Positions 9,443-20,379 of a stretch of 64,000 nucleotides of DNA are shown piece after piece. The translations under genes and the position numbers were made by a program. The stretch is from Tsukamurella tyrosinosolvens (lineage in GTDB: Bacteria; Actinomycetota; Actinomycetes; Mycobacteriales; Mycobacteriaceae): the NCBI RefSeq assembly GCF_900104775.1, contig NZ_FNSA01000003.1, forward strand, positions 2,480,001-2,544,000. The letters are read 5' to 3'. Each line of letters opens with the position of its first letter. The first letter of the stretch is position 1. The notes under the pieces are model-generated. The model saw only the letters and a program-made list of their open reading frames with translations, was not told where the DNA came from and did no database searches.

Positions 9443-10726
9443 GTGAGCAGCGACACCGTGCCGGAGGCCCCCGCACCCGAGGAGGGGCGCATCCGCGTCC
9501 CTCGCGACCTGGACGCGATCACCGACGTCGGCGACGAGGACCATACCGACGTGGACCCGCGCGCGATGGAGCGCATCTGGCTCGCGGCGCGGTCCTGGTA
9601 CGCCGCGGGCATGCAGCCGGCGATCCAGGTGTGCGTGCGGCACCGCGGTCGCACGGTGCTGAACCGGGCGATCGGGCACGCGCGCGGAAACGGCCCCGGC
9701 CTCCCGTCGAACCGCGACGACGCCGCCGAGCCCGTGCGCGTCACCGTCGACACCCCGTTCTGCACGTACTCCACGGCGAAGGGCGTGGCGGTCACCGTGC
9801 TGCACCGGCTGATCGAGCGCGGCGACCTCGACCTCGAGGCCCGCGTCGCCGACTACATGCCGGAGTTCACCAGCGACGGCAAGGACCGGATCACGGTGCG
9901 GCACGTGCTGACCCACAGCGCGGGCATCCCGATCAACACCGGTCCCAAGCCCGACCTCAAGCGGTCCGAGGACAGCGAGTACACGCGGGCGATGCTCGCC
10001 GGTATCAAGCCCGTCTACTCCCCCGGCCGGCTGCACTTCTACCACGCGCTGACCTGGGGCCCGCTGGTCCGCGAGCTGGTGCTGGCCGCCACGGGGCGAA
10101 CGATCCGCGAGATCGCCGCCACCGAGATCCTCGACCCGCTGGGCTTCCGCTGGACCAACTTCGGCGTCGCCCCCGAGGACCTGCCCGCCGTCGGCCTCAG
10201 CTATGCGACGGGCAAGCCCGCACCGCCCGCCGTCGAGGCCGCCTTCCGGAAGGTGGTGGGCGGCACCATGCAGCAGATCGTCCCGATGTCGAACTCGCCG
10301 CAGTTCCTCACCGGCATCGTGCCGTCGTCCAACCTCGTCTCGACCGCGCACGAGCTGTCCCGGTTCGCGGAGATCCTCCGCCGCGGGGGCGAGCTCGACG
10401 GGGTCCGCGTGCTCCGGCCGGAGACCCTCGCGGCCGCGACCCGGCAGGCTCGGCGCCTGCGCCCCGACTTCGCCACCGGCGGCGCGCCGCTGCGCTGGGG
10501 CACCGGGTACATGTTGGGGTCCGAGCGGTTCGGCCCGTTCGGCCGGCACGCGCCCGCCGCGTTCGGCCACACCGGCCTCACCGAGATCGCGATGTGGGCC
10601 GACCCGCAACGGGAACTGGCCGCATCCGTGGTGTCGAGCGGGAAGCCCGGCAGCCACCCCGAGGCCAAGCGCTACCCGGCCCTCCTGGACGCCATCACCG
10701 CGGCGTTCCCGCGGCCGCGCGACTGA
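9443..10726 (+). CDS. Beta-lactamase-fold serine hydrolase (class C/EstB type)
   Basis: 427 residues. The S-x-x-K active-site motif is STAK at residues 110-113 in TYSTAKGVAV, with a Tyr-containing FYHALTWG stretch as the likely Y-x-N counterpart and a late FGHTGLTEIAMWAD segment as the third box. Such enzymes are mostly esterases or peptidases rather than true beta-lactamases. No signal peptide, so probably cytoplasmic. Leaderless GTG start six bases after TAGGCT. Also known in actinobacteria as LipE/LipL-like proteins; substrate unassigned. Confidence 0.8.
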   Translation: MSSDTVPEAPAPEEGRIRVPRDLDAITDVGDEDHTDVDPRAMERIWLAARSWYAAGMQPAIQVCVRHRGRTVLNRAIGHARGNGPGLPSNRDDAAEPVRVTVDTPFCTYSTAKGVAVTVLHRLIERGDLDLEARVADYMPEFTSDGKDRITVRHVLTHSAGIPINTGPKPDLKRSEDSEYTRAMLAGIKPVYSPGRLHFYHALTWGPLVRELVLAATGRTIREIAATEILDPLGFRWTNFGVAPEDLPAVGLSYATGKPAPPAVEAAFRKVVGGTMQQIVPMSNSPQFLTGIVPSSNLVSTAHELSRFAEILRRGGELDGVRVLRPETLAAATRQARRLRPDFATGGAPLRWGTGYMLGSERFGPFGRHAPAAFGHTGLTEIAMWADPQRELAASVVSSGKPGSHPEAKRYPALLDAITAAFPRPRD

Positions 10727-10751
10727 GGCTCGATGGCAGTCGCGCGGGCCG

Positions 10752-10858
10752 CCGATAGGGCATTCCTACCGCACCGATAGGGCGTTTCACCTCGAATTTC
10801 AGGGATTTCTAGAATAATTCCAGAAAAGCTGGAATCCGCGGCTCCACGGACGTACAGT
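10752..10858 (+). promoter_or_regulatory. katG control region: Fur/PerR-like palindrome, second inverted repeat, direct repeat, promoter
   Basis: TTCTAGAATAATTCCAGAA at 10807-10825 is a 19-bp palindrome (9-1-9) with one mismatched pair; its core GAATAATTC resembles Fur/PerR boxes. It overlaps a second inverted repeat, ATTCCAG-5-CTGGAAT (10817-10835). Upstream, CCGATAGGGC occurs at 10752 and 10774, two helical turns apart. A candidate -10 TACAGT lies at 10853-10858. Peroxide- or iron-responsive repression of katG is the likely meaning. No furA gene adjoins katG here, so the regulator would act from elsewhere. Confidence 0.55.
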
Positions 10859-10932
10859 GAAGGACGCGCGGCCCGCCAGCCCGGCCGCCTCGCTTCAACA
10901 GCCGTACACACATCCGTACCGAGAGGAACGCC

Positions 10933-13146
<2,214 letters not shown>

Positions 13147-13167
13147 TCCTCTTCCACCGGCCGGCAG

Positions 13168-13205
13168 CCGCGCCCCGTACACCGTTCCCGGTGTGCGGGG
13201 CGCGG
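13168..13205 (+). terminator. katG terminator
   Basis: Sixteen base pairs (CCGCGCCCCGTACACC against GGTGTGCGGGGCGCGG) around a 6-nt loop, followed by TCGTTT. Confidence 0.8.
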
Positions 13206-13298
13206 TCGTTTCCGCCGGCGGGACCACCCCCCGAATTCCAGTTAGTGACAGTTAACCCTGAGCGCGATCCGCGCCGGTCGTAGGCGTACGCTCACGCC

Positions 13299-14066
13299 AT
13301 GCCGTACTTCGACAGGGTCTCCGCGACCGCGTTCCGCCCGACCGAGCACGTCTCCGGCGGATGGAACACCGCCGAACAACACATCGCCCCGCCCATGGGG
13401 CTGCTGGCCCACGCGGTGGAACAGGACCGGGACGCGCGCCGCGACGACGACCTGCGGATCGCGCGCCTGTCCTACGACATCCTCGGCACGCTGCCCATGG
13501 ACGTGGTCGACGTGGACCTCCGGGTCGTGCGCCCGGGCCGCACCATCGAGCTCGTCGAGGCCACGCTGAGCCACGGCGGCCGCGCCGGTCTCGTGCTCCG
13601 CGCCTGGCTCCTCGACCGGCGCGACTCCCGCGAGGTCGCCGGCTCCGAGCTGGATCCGATCCCGCCCGCCGCGGAGATGCCGGAGTGCGACCCCAGCGCC
13701 GTCTGGCCCGGCGGCTTCATCGCGTCCGCCCGCGCCCGTCGCGCCGAGGTGCGCCCCGGCCGGGCGGCGTACTGGGTGGAGTCCGACGTCGACCTGCTCG
13801 ACGAGCCGACGGGGCCGGTCGCCCGCGCCGCGCGAATTTTTGATATTGCGAACGGTATGACACCCCGGTTCTCCCCGGAGGAGGTCGCGTATCCGAACCT
13901 CGACCTCACCGCGCACCTGTTCCGCGACCCGGTCGGCACGGCGATCGGCTTCGATACGCGGGTGTCCACCGGACCCGATGGCGCAGGTCTGACCCATTCG
14001 GTCATACACGACATCGCGGGCCCGGTCGGAACGGTGAATCAGATTCAAACGGTGCGTCTGCGCTGA
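13299..14066 (+). CDS. Thioesterase-superfamily (TesB-like hotdog) protein
   Basis: 255 residues. The sequence looks like the double-hotdog acyl-CoA thioesterase-like family: an N-terminal half with WNTAEQHIAPPMGLLAHAVE and RLSYDILGTLPMDVVDVDLRVVRPGRTIELVEATL, and a C-terminal half with a matching LTAHLFRDPVGTAIGFDTRVST strand set. The likely role is hydrolysis or binding of acyl-CoA in the cytoplasm; a catalytic residue cannot be fixed by eye. Leaderless ATG six bases after TACGCT (13287-13292). A short AT-rich patch lies near 13837-13855. Confidence 0.6.
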   Translation: MPYFDRVSATAFRPTEHVSGGWNTAEQHIAPPMGLLAHAVEQDRDARRDDDLRIARLSYDILGTLPMDVVDVDLRVVRPGRTIELVEATLSHGGRAGLVLRAWLLDRRDSREVAGSELDPIPPAAEMPECDPSAVWPGGFIASARARRAEVRPGRAAYWVESDVDLLDEPTGPVARAARIFDIANGMTPRFSPEEVAYPNLDLTAHLFRDPVGTAIGFDTRVSTGPDGAGLTHSVIHDIAGPVGTVNQIQTVRLR

Positions 14067-14092
14067 AATCCGGTCAAGAGTGTGGTTACATT
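14062..14092 (+). promoter_or_regulatory. Promoter of the LGFP lipoprotein gene
   Basis: CTGAAA (14062-14067), 19 bp, TACATT (14087-14092), leaving a leader of about 30 nt with AGGGAGCT as ribosome binding site before ATG 14129. Partly inside the preceding gene's last codons. Confidence 0.45.
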
Positions 14093-14128
14093 CCGAGCGT
14101 TCAGTTCACCCTGCCGAAGGGAGCTCTT

Positions 14129-14731
14129 ATGAATACTCGGATCACACGGACGATCGGTGCAGTAGCCGCCGCCGTCGCGCTGACCGTGACCGTCTCCGCC
14201 TGCGACAACGCCAAGGACACCGCGAACGACGCGAAGGACGCCGCTACGTCGGCGGCCGGAAGCGCGGCCTCGGCGGTCACCGGCGCGAACGGCTCCGGCG
14301 CGGGCGAGTCCGGAGCGGGCGAGTCCGGAGCGAACGGCGCGGGCTCCGAGTCGAAGGCCGCCGTGCCGTCGACCAGCATCGCGACGCCCGGCGGTACCGA
14401 GGTCACGCTCACCGACGGACCGATCATCGGCGAGTACGCGAAGTACGGTTACGAGAAGGGCCACCTCGGTGCGCCGCTCGGCCCCGTCTCGGCGCTGCCG
14501 GACGGCAAGGGGAAGTACCTCACGCTCAAGGGCGGCACCATCTACTGGTCCGAGGCCTCGGGCGCGCACGTCGTGCACGGCGTGATCGGCGACAAGTGGG
14601 GCGACCAGGGCCACGAGACCGGCAAGCTGGGCTACCCCACCAGCGACGAGACCGCCGAGAACGGCGCGATCAAGCAGACCTTCCAGCACGGGACGATCAC
14701 CTTCCGCGACGGGGTCGCGACGGTCTCCTAG
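14129..14731 (+). CDS. LGFP-repeat lipoprotein
   Basis: 200 residues. Signal peptide with a lipobox-like TVSAC puts the lipid-modified Cys at residue 25, so the protein should be anchored outside the membrane. A low-complexity Ala/Gly/Ser linker (residues 26-75) contains the repeated GAGESGAGES. The rest carries LGFP-type repeats (HLGAPLGPVSALPDGKG, KLGYPTSDET), a module that in Corynebacteriales/Mycobacteriales occurs on cell-wall proteins and is thought to bind the arabinogalactan-mycolate layer. Its presence is one of the main taxonomic pointers of this window. Good SD (AAGGGAGCT). Confidence 0.85.
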   Translation: MNTRITRTIGAVAAAVALTVTVSACDNAKDTANDAKDAATSAAGSAASAVTGANGSGAGESGAGESGANGAGSESKAAVPSTSIATPGGTEVTLTDGPIIGEYAKYGYEKGHLGAPLGPVSALPDGKGKYLTLKGGTIYWSEASGAHVVHGVIGDKWGDQGHETGKLGYPTSDETAENGAIKQTFQHGTITFRDGVATVS

Positions 14732-14744
14732 TCCCCGACGACGG

Positions 14745-15602
14745 TCACGACGCCGTCCCGATGTACACCGTTCGTGCGGCCAGCACGAAGACATCGGGGC
14801 GGCGTCGCACGTTGTGGGGGTCCTCCGGATCGGTCAGCCGGCGCAGCACGTCGGCGTCGTCGGGGTCGAGCCGGTCGGCCATCCGCAGGTAGCGGCCGAG
14901 CATGTGAGCGACGCCGGCGCGCGCCGCGTCGTCGAGCGGGGCCGGGCGGTCCACGAGGAAGGTCCGGGCGCGCACGTCGCGCAGTCCTGCCGCTCGCAGC
15001 ACCGCGGGCCAGTCCTCCGGCACGTCGACGGTGCCGTCGAGCGCGGCCCGCATCTCCCCGAAGCCGACCGCCTGGAGCGCGTCGAGCCGCTCCGCGAGTC
15101 CCGGGCGGCCGATCCCGATGTCGCGCGGAAGGAACCGCGAGGGCAGGCCGCCCTCGGCCACTGCGAGCACGCCACCGGGGTTGAGCCGGCCCGCGAGAGC
15201 GGCGACCGCGGCGCTCTGGTCGCCCAGGTGGTGCATCGTCTGCGCCGTCCAGATGACGTCGGCCGCGGGCAGCTCGCCGAAGCCGTCGGGCAACTCCGTC
15301 TGCAGCGCCTCGATCGGGTGCCCGGCCCGCTCCGCGCGGTCCTGGGCTCGGTCCAGCAGCTGCGGGGAACCGTCGACGGCGACCACGCGCGCCGCCGGGA
15401 ACCGCGCGGCCAGGGCCGCGGTGAAGACGCCCGGCCCCGACCCGACGTCGAGGACCGTCGCGGGCGCGGCGTTCCGCTCGGCGATCACGTCGAGCGCCTG
15501 CTCCACGTACGGCTTCAGGGTCTCGCCCTCGGCCTCGATCTCGGCCGCGAGGGCCGCCCAGTCCGGATGGGTGTGCATGTGTCCGTGTGCGTGCTGCGTC
15601 AT
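14745..15602 (-). CDS. Class I SAM-dependent methyltransferase
   Basis: 285 residues. Motif I is VLDVGSGPGVFTAALAARFP near residues 50-70, then VVAVDGSP (motif post-I) and PAADVIWTAQTMHHL (motif II). The N-terminus is His-rich (HAHGHMHTH). Target unknown; proteins of this shape methylate small molecules. Start set at ATG 15602, where the family similarity begins. It lies 61 bp downstream of the acyltransferase-like gene on the same strand and may be cotranscribed, which would make it a possible tailoring enzyme of the glycan cluster. Confidence 0.8.
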   Translation of the reverse strand: MTQHAHGHMHTHPDWAALAAEIEAEGETLKPYVEQALDVIAERNAAPATVLDVGSGPGVFTAALAARFPAARVVAVDGSPQLLDRAQDRAERAGHPIEALQTELPDGFGELPAADVIWTAQTMHHLGDQSAAVAALAGRLNPGGVLAVAEGGLPSRFLPRDIGIGRPGLAERLDALQAVGFGEMRAALDGTVDVPEDWPAVLRAAGLRDVRARTFLVDRPAPLDDAARAGVAHMLGRYLRMADRLDPDDADVLRRLTDPEDPHNVRRRPDVFVLAARTVYIGTAS

Positions 15603-15663
15603 GGATCCACCGTGCCCCGGCCGCGGAGGCTCTGGCAAGTTCTCGTGCCGTTCCGGCAAATCA

Positions 15664-17082
15664 TCACCCGCGCCGGACGCGCACGCCCGGCGGCAGCACC
15701 GCCCGCGCGTCCGGCAGGCGTTCGGGATCCACGCCGTGCAGCACGACGGTGACCGGCGGCTCCGTCCGCAGTTCGACCACGTCCGCGGGGAAGCCGGCGC
15801 CGGCCAGCGCCGCACGCATCCGCGCGGGTACCGCCCACCCGCCCGGCACCGGGATCCGGTCCGGATCGGCCGGCCGGGCGGCTACGGCCGGCAGCGGTGC
15901 GTGCGGCGCGGTGAGCGTCGCGCCCAGCAGCGCCGCGATCGCGTCCACGTGCGCCGCGGCCTGCGCCGCGTCGTAGAGCTCCGGGTGGAAGACGCCGTCG
16001 ACGACCAGCTCGTCACCCGGCTCGGGGTAGACCGAGATCAGGCAGTCACCGACCGGCCCCCAGGCCGCGACGTCGAGCGACCAGCCCTCGGTCCGCACGT
16101 CCGGCAGGACGTTGACGATGGGCCCGTACAGGCGTCCGGTGCGCCAGGCGGCGGGGACCGTCGTGAGGAGTCCCTCGGGCCGCTCCCCCGCCGCGATGCG
16201 CGCCGACGCCGCGGCGAGCCAGCGCTGCACGTCGGCGCCGAGCGCGGCGGGAGTCGCGCCGGGCGGCACGTCGACGCGGGTGGGAATGACGGCCATCCAC
16301 TGCACGGGCGTCGCCCGCTCGAGGACGCTCCGCCGCAGCGCACCGGTCACGCCGACGTGCGCGTCGGCCGTGCCGAGGAACCGGGCGGTGTACGCCGCCA
16401 CGGTGCCGACCGCCTGGGCCGGCCACTCCCGGCGATCGACGACCCCCGCAGCGGCGACGCGCGCGCGGTACTGCCGGGGCTCGCCCCACGGGGGTGCGAC
16501 GCGATCGACGAAGGCGATCTCGTGGCCGGCGTCGCCCACACCATCCGTCGCGGCGGACCAGAAGGCACCGTCGGGCACGCACAGCGGCGCGGCCGCGGCG
16601 GCGAGCGCGGCGAGGTCACCGAGACGCTCGGGCGGGAGCGGCGCGCCGTCGGCCTCGGCGCGCAGGCGCGCGACGATCCGGCGGAACACGCGGGTGACGG
16701 CGTAGCCGTCGAGGACGGCGTGATGGGCGAGGAGGCGCACGACGTGGGCGCCCCCGACCCGCGCGACGGTCGCGCGCACCAGCGGCCCGCCGTCGAGGGG
16801 CAGGGACCCCGCCGCACGCCACGCCCGGTACGCCTCCTCCGACGCGAAGCGCTCGACTCCGACGGGCGCCCGCGCAGCGGCGACGAACCGAGAGCCGGCG
16901 TCGAGGTCCACGCCGATCGCCGCGGCCTCCGTCTCGGCGAGCGCGGCCGTCGCCGCCCGCGCGAGCGCGTCGACGTCGACCGGGAGCTCGGTGCGCCACG
17001 CCGCGTCGATGACCAGAGCACGCGAGCCCGGGTGCTGTGCGGCGAGCTGCAGCATCGCGACCTGGGACGGGAGGGGCTGCAC
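15664..17082 (-). CDS. Condensation/PapA-superfamily acyltransferase
   Basis: 472 residues. The diagnostic HHxxxDG motif is present as AHHAVLDGYAVTRVFRRI near residues 138-155, and the later fold matches chloramphenicol-acetyltransferase-like condensation domains (QWMAVIPTRVDVPP, GPIVNVLPDVRTEGWSLDVAAWGPVGDCLISVYP). Such enzymes move an acyl or aminoacyl group from a carrier protein or CoA to an alcohol or amine. About 75 extra C-terminal residues have no assignment. GTG 17082 is chosen because TAGGGT lies seven bases upstream (leaderless); GTG 17091 is possible. It is divergent from the sugar transferase, and a carrier protein with its loading enzyme is encoded 3 kb away, making it the best candidate for the transfer step. 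Confidence 0.7.
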   Translation of the reverse strand: MQPLPSQVAMLQLAAQHPGSRALVIDAAWRTELPVDVDALARAATAALAETEAAAIGVDLDAGSRFVAAARAPVGVERFASEEAYRAWRAAGSLPLDGGPLVRATVARVGGAHVVRLLAHHAVLDGYAVTRVFRRIVARLRAEADGAPLPPERLGDLAALAAAAAPLCVPDGAFWSAATDGVGDAGHEIAFVDRVAPPWGEPRQYRARVAAAGVVDRREWPAQAVGTVAAYTARFLGTADAHVGVTGALRRSVLERATPVQWMAVIPTRVDVPPGATPAALGADVQRWLAAASARIAAGERPEGLLTTVPAAWRTGRLYGPIVNVLPDVRTEGWSLDVAAWGPVGDCLISVYPEPGDELVVDGVFHPELYDAAQAAAHVDAIAALLGATLTAPHAPLPAVAARPADPDRIPVPGGWAVPARMRAALAGAGFPADVVELRTEPPVTVVLHGVDPERLPDARAVLPPGVRVRRG

Positions 17083-17123
17083 GCCGCTCACCCTACGCGC
17101 GGGAGAGCTCCGGACTGCACTGG

Positions 17124-17154
17124 TTGTCACCGCGCCACTCAGGTGTCCTATATT
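17124..17154 (+). promoter_or_regulatory. Promoter of the sugar transferase
   Basis: TTGTCA (17124-17129), 19 bp, TATATT (17149-17154). The same -35 and 19-bp spacing recur at the carrier-protein promoter (20410-20380, minus strand), hinting at shared control of the cluster. Confidence 0.5.
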
Positions 17155-17190
17155 CGAGCGACGGAGCAACATCGGAAAGTCAGGAGCACA

Positions 17191-18561
17191 GTGACCACGA
17201 ACAGTGCGCCGGCCGGTAGCGGCCGCCGCATGCGACGCCATTCGTGGGCACTCGCTTTCCTCGACTTCCTTGTGGTCTACACGTTTCTCGCGGCCACGAA
17301 CGCCTCGACCTCGTCCCACGTCTCGCACGCGATCGAGGGTTTCGTCGGCGCCGCGTTCACCGTGAGCGTGTTCTACCTGTTCGGGCTGTACCGCACCAGG
17401 ATCACGCTGAGCGCCCTCGACTCGGCACCGCAGCTGGCGATCGCGGGGTGGATGCTCGCACCGCTCGGCGTCGTCACCGTCTGGCAGGACGACCATTCCC
17501 AGCTGATCGGGGCCGCACTGTGCTGGGTGCTGCTCTTCGCCGTGCGGGTGGTGTACTACGGCGCGGTCCGGCGGCATCGCGCGCGACATCCGGACCGCGG
17601 CGGGCGGACCCTCGTCATCGGCGGCGGCAAGGTCGCGGGTGAGCTGGTCCACTCGATGTTCATGTTCCCGGAGTACGGGCTGCGCCCGGTGCTGGTGATG
17701 GACGACGACCCCCTCGACGTGACGGTCTTCCCGGTGGAGGTCATCCCCCGGCGCCGCGACCTGGCGGGCCTTGTTCGCGAACGGGAGATCGACACCGTCA
17801 TCGTGGCGTTCTCCCGCGACCGCGACGCCACGCTGGTCGAGCCGCTGCGCGAGTGCGACACCCTCGACTGCGAGATCTACGTGGTCCCACGGCTCTACGA
17901 GTTCGTGCACCAGGACCGCGACATGGACCGGATCCACACCACCCCGCTGGTGCTGGTGCGCCGCCTCGCGCTGCGCTCGAGCCACTGGCGGGTCAAGCGC
18001 GTCACCTCGTTCGTGACCTCGCTCCTCGGCCTGGTGCTGCTGTCCCCGCTGCTCCTCCTCGTGGCGCTGGCGATCAAGGTCCAGGAGCCGAACGCACCGA
18101 TCCTCTTCCAGCAGACCCGCGTCGGCCAGGACGGCCGCCTGTTCTCGCTGTACAAGTTCCGCACCATGCGGCCGGTGCCCGACGAGGAGTCGGACCGCGA
18201 CTGGACCGACGAACGGCTCCGGATCACGCGACTCGGCCGCTTCCTGCGGCGCCACTCGATCGACGAGCTGCCGCAGCTGTGGAACGTGGTGCGCGGCGAC
18301 ATGTCGGTGGTGGGCCCACGACCCGAGCGACCCCACTTCGCGAACCGCTTCGGCGCGGAGATCCCCGCCTACCAGTCCCGGCACCGGGTGATGGTGGGCC
18401 TGACCGGCTGGGCCGCGATCCACGGGCTGCGCGGCGACACCGACATCCGGGACCGCGCCTCGTACGACAACTACTACATCGAGAACTGGAGCCTGTGGCT
18501 CGACGTGAAGATCCTGCTGATCTCCGTCGGCACCGTGCTCTTCGGCCGGGGCGGACGCTAG
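17191..18561 (+). CDS. Polyprenyl-phosphate sugar-1-phosphate transferase (WcaJ/WbaP type)
   Basis: 456 residues. Four or five N-terminal membrane helices, a Rossmann-like domain (RTLVIGGGKVAGELVH, residues 137-152), another helix near 275-295, then the catalytic bacterial sugar transferase domain: PILFQQTRVGQDGRLFSLYKFRTMR, DELPQLWNVVRGDMSVVGPRPERP. It should load the first sugar phosphate on undecaprenyl phosphate at the inner membrane, starting assembly of a lipid-linked glycan. GTG start with AGGAG upstream. It ends by sharing a CTAG with the stop of the convergent AcpS-type gene. Confidence 0.9.
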   Translation: MTTNSAPAGSGRRMRRHSWALAFLDFLVVYTFLAATNASTSSHVSHAIEGFVGAAFTVSVFYLFGLYRTRITLSALDSAPQLAIAGWMLAPLGVVTVWQDDHSQLIGAALCWVLLFAVRVVYYGAVRRHRARHPDRGGRTLVIGGGKVAGELVHSMFMFPEYGLRPVLVMDDDPLDVTVFPVEVIPRRRDLAGLVREREIDTVIVAFSRDRDATLVEPLRECDTLDCEIYVVPRLYEFVHQDRDMDRIHTTPLVLVRRLALRSSHWRVKRVTSFVTSLLGLVLLSPLLLLVALAIKVQEPNAPILFQQTRVGQDGRLFSLYKFRTMRPVPDEESDRDWTDERLRITRLGRFLRRHSIDELPQLWNVVRGDMSVVGPRPERPHFANRFGAEIPAYQSRHRVMVGLTGWAAIHGLRGDTDIRDRASYDNYYIENWSLWLDVKILLISVGTVLFGRGGR

Positions 18562-18938
18562 GCGCCGGCCGGTTCGGCCAGCTCGGCGAGCACCACCGCC
18601 GCGGCCGACGTGTCCGTGTGCGTGAGGGAGAGTTCGGCGCGGATCCAGCCCTGCCCGCGGGCGCGTGCCGCGAGGCCACCGTGCAGCCGCAGCTCGGGCC
18701 CGTGCGGCGTGCCGACCACCTCGACCTCGCGCGGCGGGGTCGGAACGTTTGGCCCGAGGCGCAACGCCTTGATCGCCGCCTCCTTCGCCGCCCACCGCGC
18801 AGCGAGGCGCCGCGGGTCACCGCCGCAGTCGTCGAGCTCGCCCGGCGTGAAGACGCGCGCGGTGAACCGCGCTCCGAATCGCGCGATCGACTCCTCGATG
18901 CGGGCCACCTCCGCGATGTCGATCCCCACCCGGTTCAC
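18558..18938 (-). CDS. AcpS-type 4'-phosphopantetheinyl transferase
   Basis: 126 residues, normal AcpS length. Motifs VGIDIAEVARIEE at the N-terminus and WAAKEAAIKAL near residue 50 hold the Mg- and CoA-binding residues. It transfers phosphopantetheine from CoA to the Ser of a carrier protein. It starts inside the last codon of the upstream glycosyltransferase (GTGA overlap) and sits in the same operon as the carrier protein at 20049-20357, so it is probably the dedicated activator of that protein rather than the fatty-acid AcpS. I give no gene symbol for that reason. Confidence 0.9.
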   Translation of the reverse strand: MNRVGIDIAEVARIEESIARFGARFTARVFTPGELDDCGGDPRRLAARWAAKEAAIKALRLGPNVPTPPREVEVVGTPHGPELRLHGGLAARARGQGWIRAELSLTHTDTSAAAVVLAELAEPAGA

Positions 18939-20041
18939 CGCACCGCCTCGGCGACGACCGCGCGCATCCGGGACTGGAACGCCGCGACGGAGAAGGCTTC
19001 GGCGTGCGCGCGCAGCGCCGCGGGATCGAAGTCCGCCGGTCGCAGGTCCCGCAGCGCCGCGGCGAGCGCGTCCGTGAAGGGCGCGTCGGGCCCGTCGGGC
19101 ACGAGAACGCCGGAGACGCCGGGGGCGACCGTGTCGAGCGCGCCGCCGGCCGCGCGGGCCACGACGGGGGTACCCGCCGCCATCGCCTCCACGGGGACGA
19201 TCCCGAAGTCCTCCTCGCCCGGCATCAGGGTGGCGATGGCGTCCCGCTGCAGCCGCACCATCTCGGCGTCCGAGACCCTGCCGAGGAACACCGTCTCGGT
19301 GCCCGCAATGCGGCGCAACGCCGCCTCGTGCCGCCCGTCTCCGGCCACGACGAGCCGCACCCCGGCGCGCTGGGCGGCGCGGATCGCGAGGTCCACGCGG
19401 CGGTACGGCACGAGCCGTCCGGCGACGAGGAAGTAGCCGCCGGGGGTGGCACCGTCGGGCGTGAACCGCGCGACGTCGACGGGCGGCGCGACCACCTGTG
19501 CCGGGACGCCCCACCACCGCCGGATGCGGTCCGCCACGGCGGTCGAGTTGGCGACGACGACGTCGAGGTGCGGCACCGCGGCCGTCTCGACGGCGCGGGT
19601 CTGGGCCGCGAGGGCGGCGAGCGCGAACCGGCCGGCGGCGCCGTGCGCCTCCCCCGAACGCAGCTCCGGCATCCACGCCCAGCGGGCGGGCGAGTGCACG
19701 TAGGCGACGACGGCGGCGCCGGGCCAGGAGCGCGCAGCCGAGACCGCCATCGCGTGGTGGCTGATCACGACGGCGTCGGCGCCGGGGTCCGGGCGATGCC
19801 GGCGCCAGGCGGCGGGCGCGAGCGGGATCAGCGGGGCGTGGGAGCGGCGGCCGAGGGCGCGGTGCACGGAATCGAGCCCGGTGACGGCGATCCGGTCGCG
19901 GAGCTCGGGCGGGACCGTCCGCGGATCGGCGAAGGCGACGTGCAGCCGGGCGTCGGGCCAGGCGTCGGCGAGCGCCCGCGCGACGTTCTCGGAGCCGCCC
20001 TGTTCGGTCCACCGCTCGTGGACGACGGCGATGCGGGTCAT
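18935..20041 (-). CDS. GT4-family glycosyltransferase
   Basis: 368 residues, GT-B fold. N-terminal acceptor domain begins RIAVVHERWTEQGGSENVARAL; the C-terminal nucleotide-sugar domain has GYFLVAGRLVPYRRVDLAI and the E-x7-E signature in EEDFGIVPVEAMAAGTPVVA near residues 278-297. A retaining transferase using a nucleotide sugar, most like WbaZ/mannosyl-type enzymes. Seven bases separate it from the carrier-protein gene and four overlap AcpS, so carrier protein, glycosyltransferase and AcpS form one operon. That physical link is the clearest sign that the carrier protein works in glycan assembly. Confidence 0.88.
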   Translation of the reverse strand: MTRIAVVHERWTEQGGSENVARALADAWPDARLHVAFADPRTVPPELRDRIAVTGLDSVHRALGRRSHAPLIPLAPAAWRRHRPDPGADAVVISHHAMAVSAARSWPGAAVVAYVHSPARWAWMPELRSGEAHGAAGRFALAALAAQTRAVETAAVPHLDVVVANSTAVADRIRRWWGVPAQVVAPPVDVARFTPDGATPGGYFLVAGRLVPYRRVDLAIRAAQRAGVRLVVAGDGRHEAALRRIAGTETVFLGRVSDAEMVRLQRDAIATLMPGEEDFGIVPVEAMAAGTPVVARAAGGALDTVAPGVSGVLVPDGPDAPFTDALAAALRDLRPADFDPAALRAHAEAFSVAAFQSRMRAVVAEAVR

Positions 20042-20048
20042 CGGCGGC

Positions 20049-20357
20049 TCAGCCGGCGAGTTCGCGGACCGTCGCCGCGATCGAATCCAAAGTACTGAAC
20101 GTGTTCTTGCTCATATGCGCGTCTGGGAACTCGATCGCGAATCGGTCTTCGACAGCCAGCATGACGTTCACTGCCGCGTGGGACGTGAGGCCCAGCGCAA
20201 ACAGATCATCACCACCCGCAATCTCCGCAATCGGCCTGGTCAACCGGCCGTGCATCGCCACGATCGAGCGGATCACCTCGTCCACCGCACCTCCCACCTG
20301 CGTCGCACCCGCGCCGCGAACCAGCCGCGAACCGGCCGTGACAACCTTTGCAGTCAC
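20049..20357 (-). CDS. Free-standing acyl/aminoacyl carrier protein
   Basis: 102 residues. The phosphopantetheine site is DDLFALGLTSHAAVNVMLAV with Ser at residue 59; LTSH replaces the LDSL of fatty-acid ACPs, a variant found in carrier proteins that work with amino acid:[carrier protein] ligases. The first 20 residues are a basic extension. GTG 20357 follows GGGAG by five bases; -35 TTGTCA and -10 TAGGGT (minus strand 20410-20380) supply a promoter. It is divergent from the gene for the ligase predicted to load it and heads an operon with a glycosyltransferase and AcpS. Confidence 0.85.
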   Translation of the reverse strand: MTAKVVTAGSRLVRGAGATQVGGAVDEVIRSIVAMHGRLTRPIAEIAGGDDLFALGLTSHAAVNVMLAVEDRFAIEFPDAHMSKNTFSTLDSIAATVRELAG

Positions 20358-20379
20358 GACTCCCACGCCGCCGCCGTAC

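Noticed and set aside
15664-18795. Minus-strand open frame of over 1000 codons that would fuse the acyltransferase to sequence antisense to the sugar transferase
   Set aside because: Only the part below 17082 looks like protein and has a leaderless promoter; the rest shadows the sugar transferase.
18558-18938. Naming this gene acpS as the housekeeping enzyme
   Set aside because: The operon with a carrier protein and glycosyltransferase points to a dedicated enzyme; the fatty-acid synthase partner could not be excluded, so no symbol is given.
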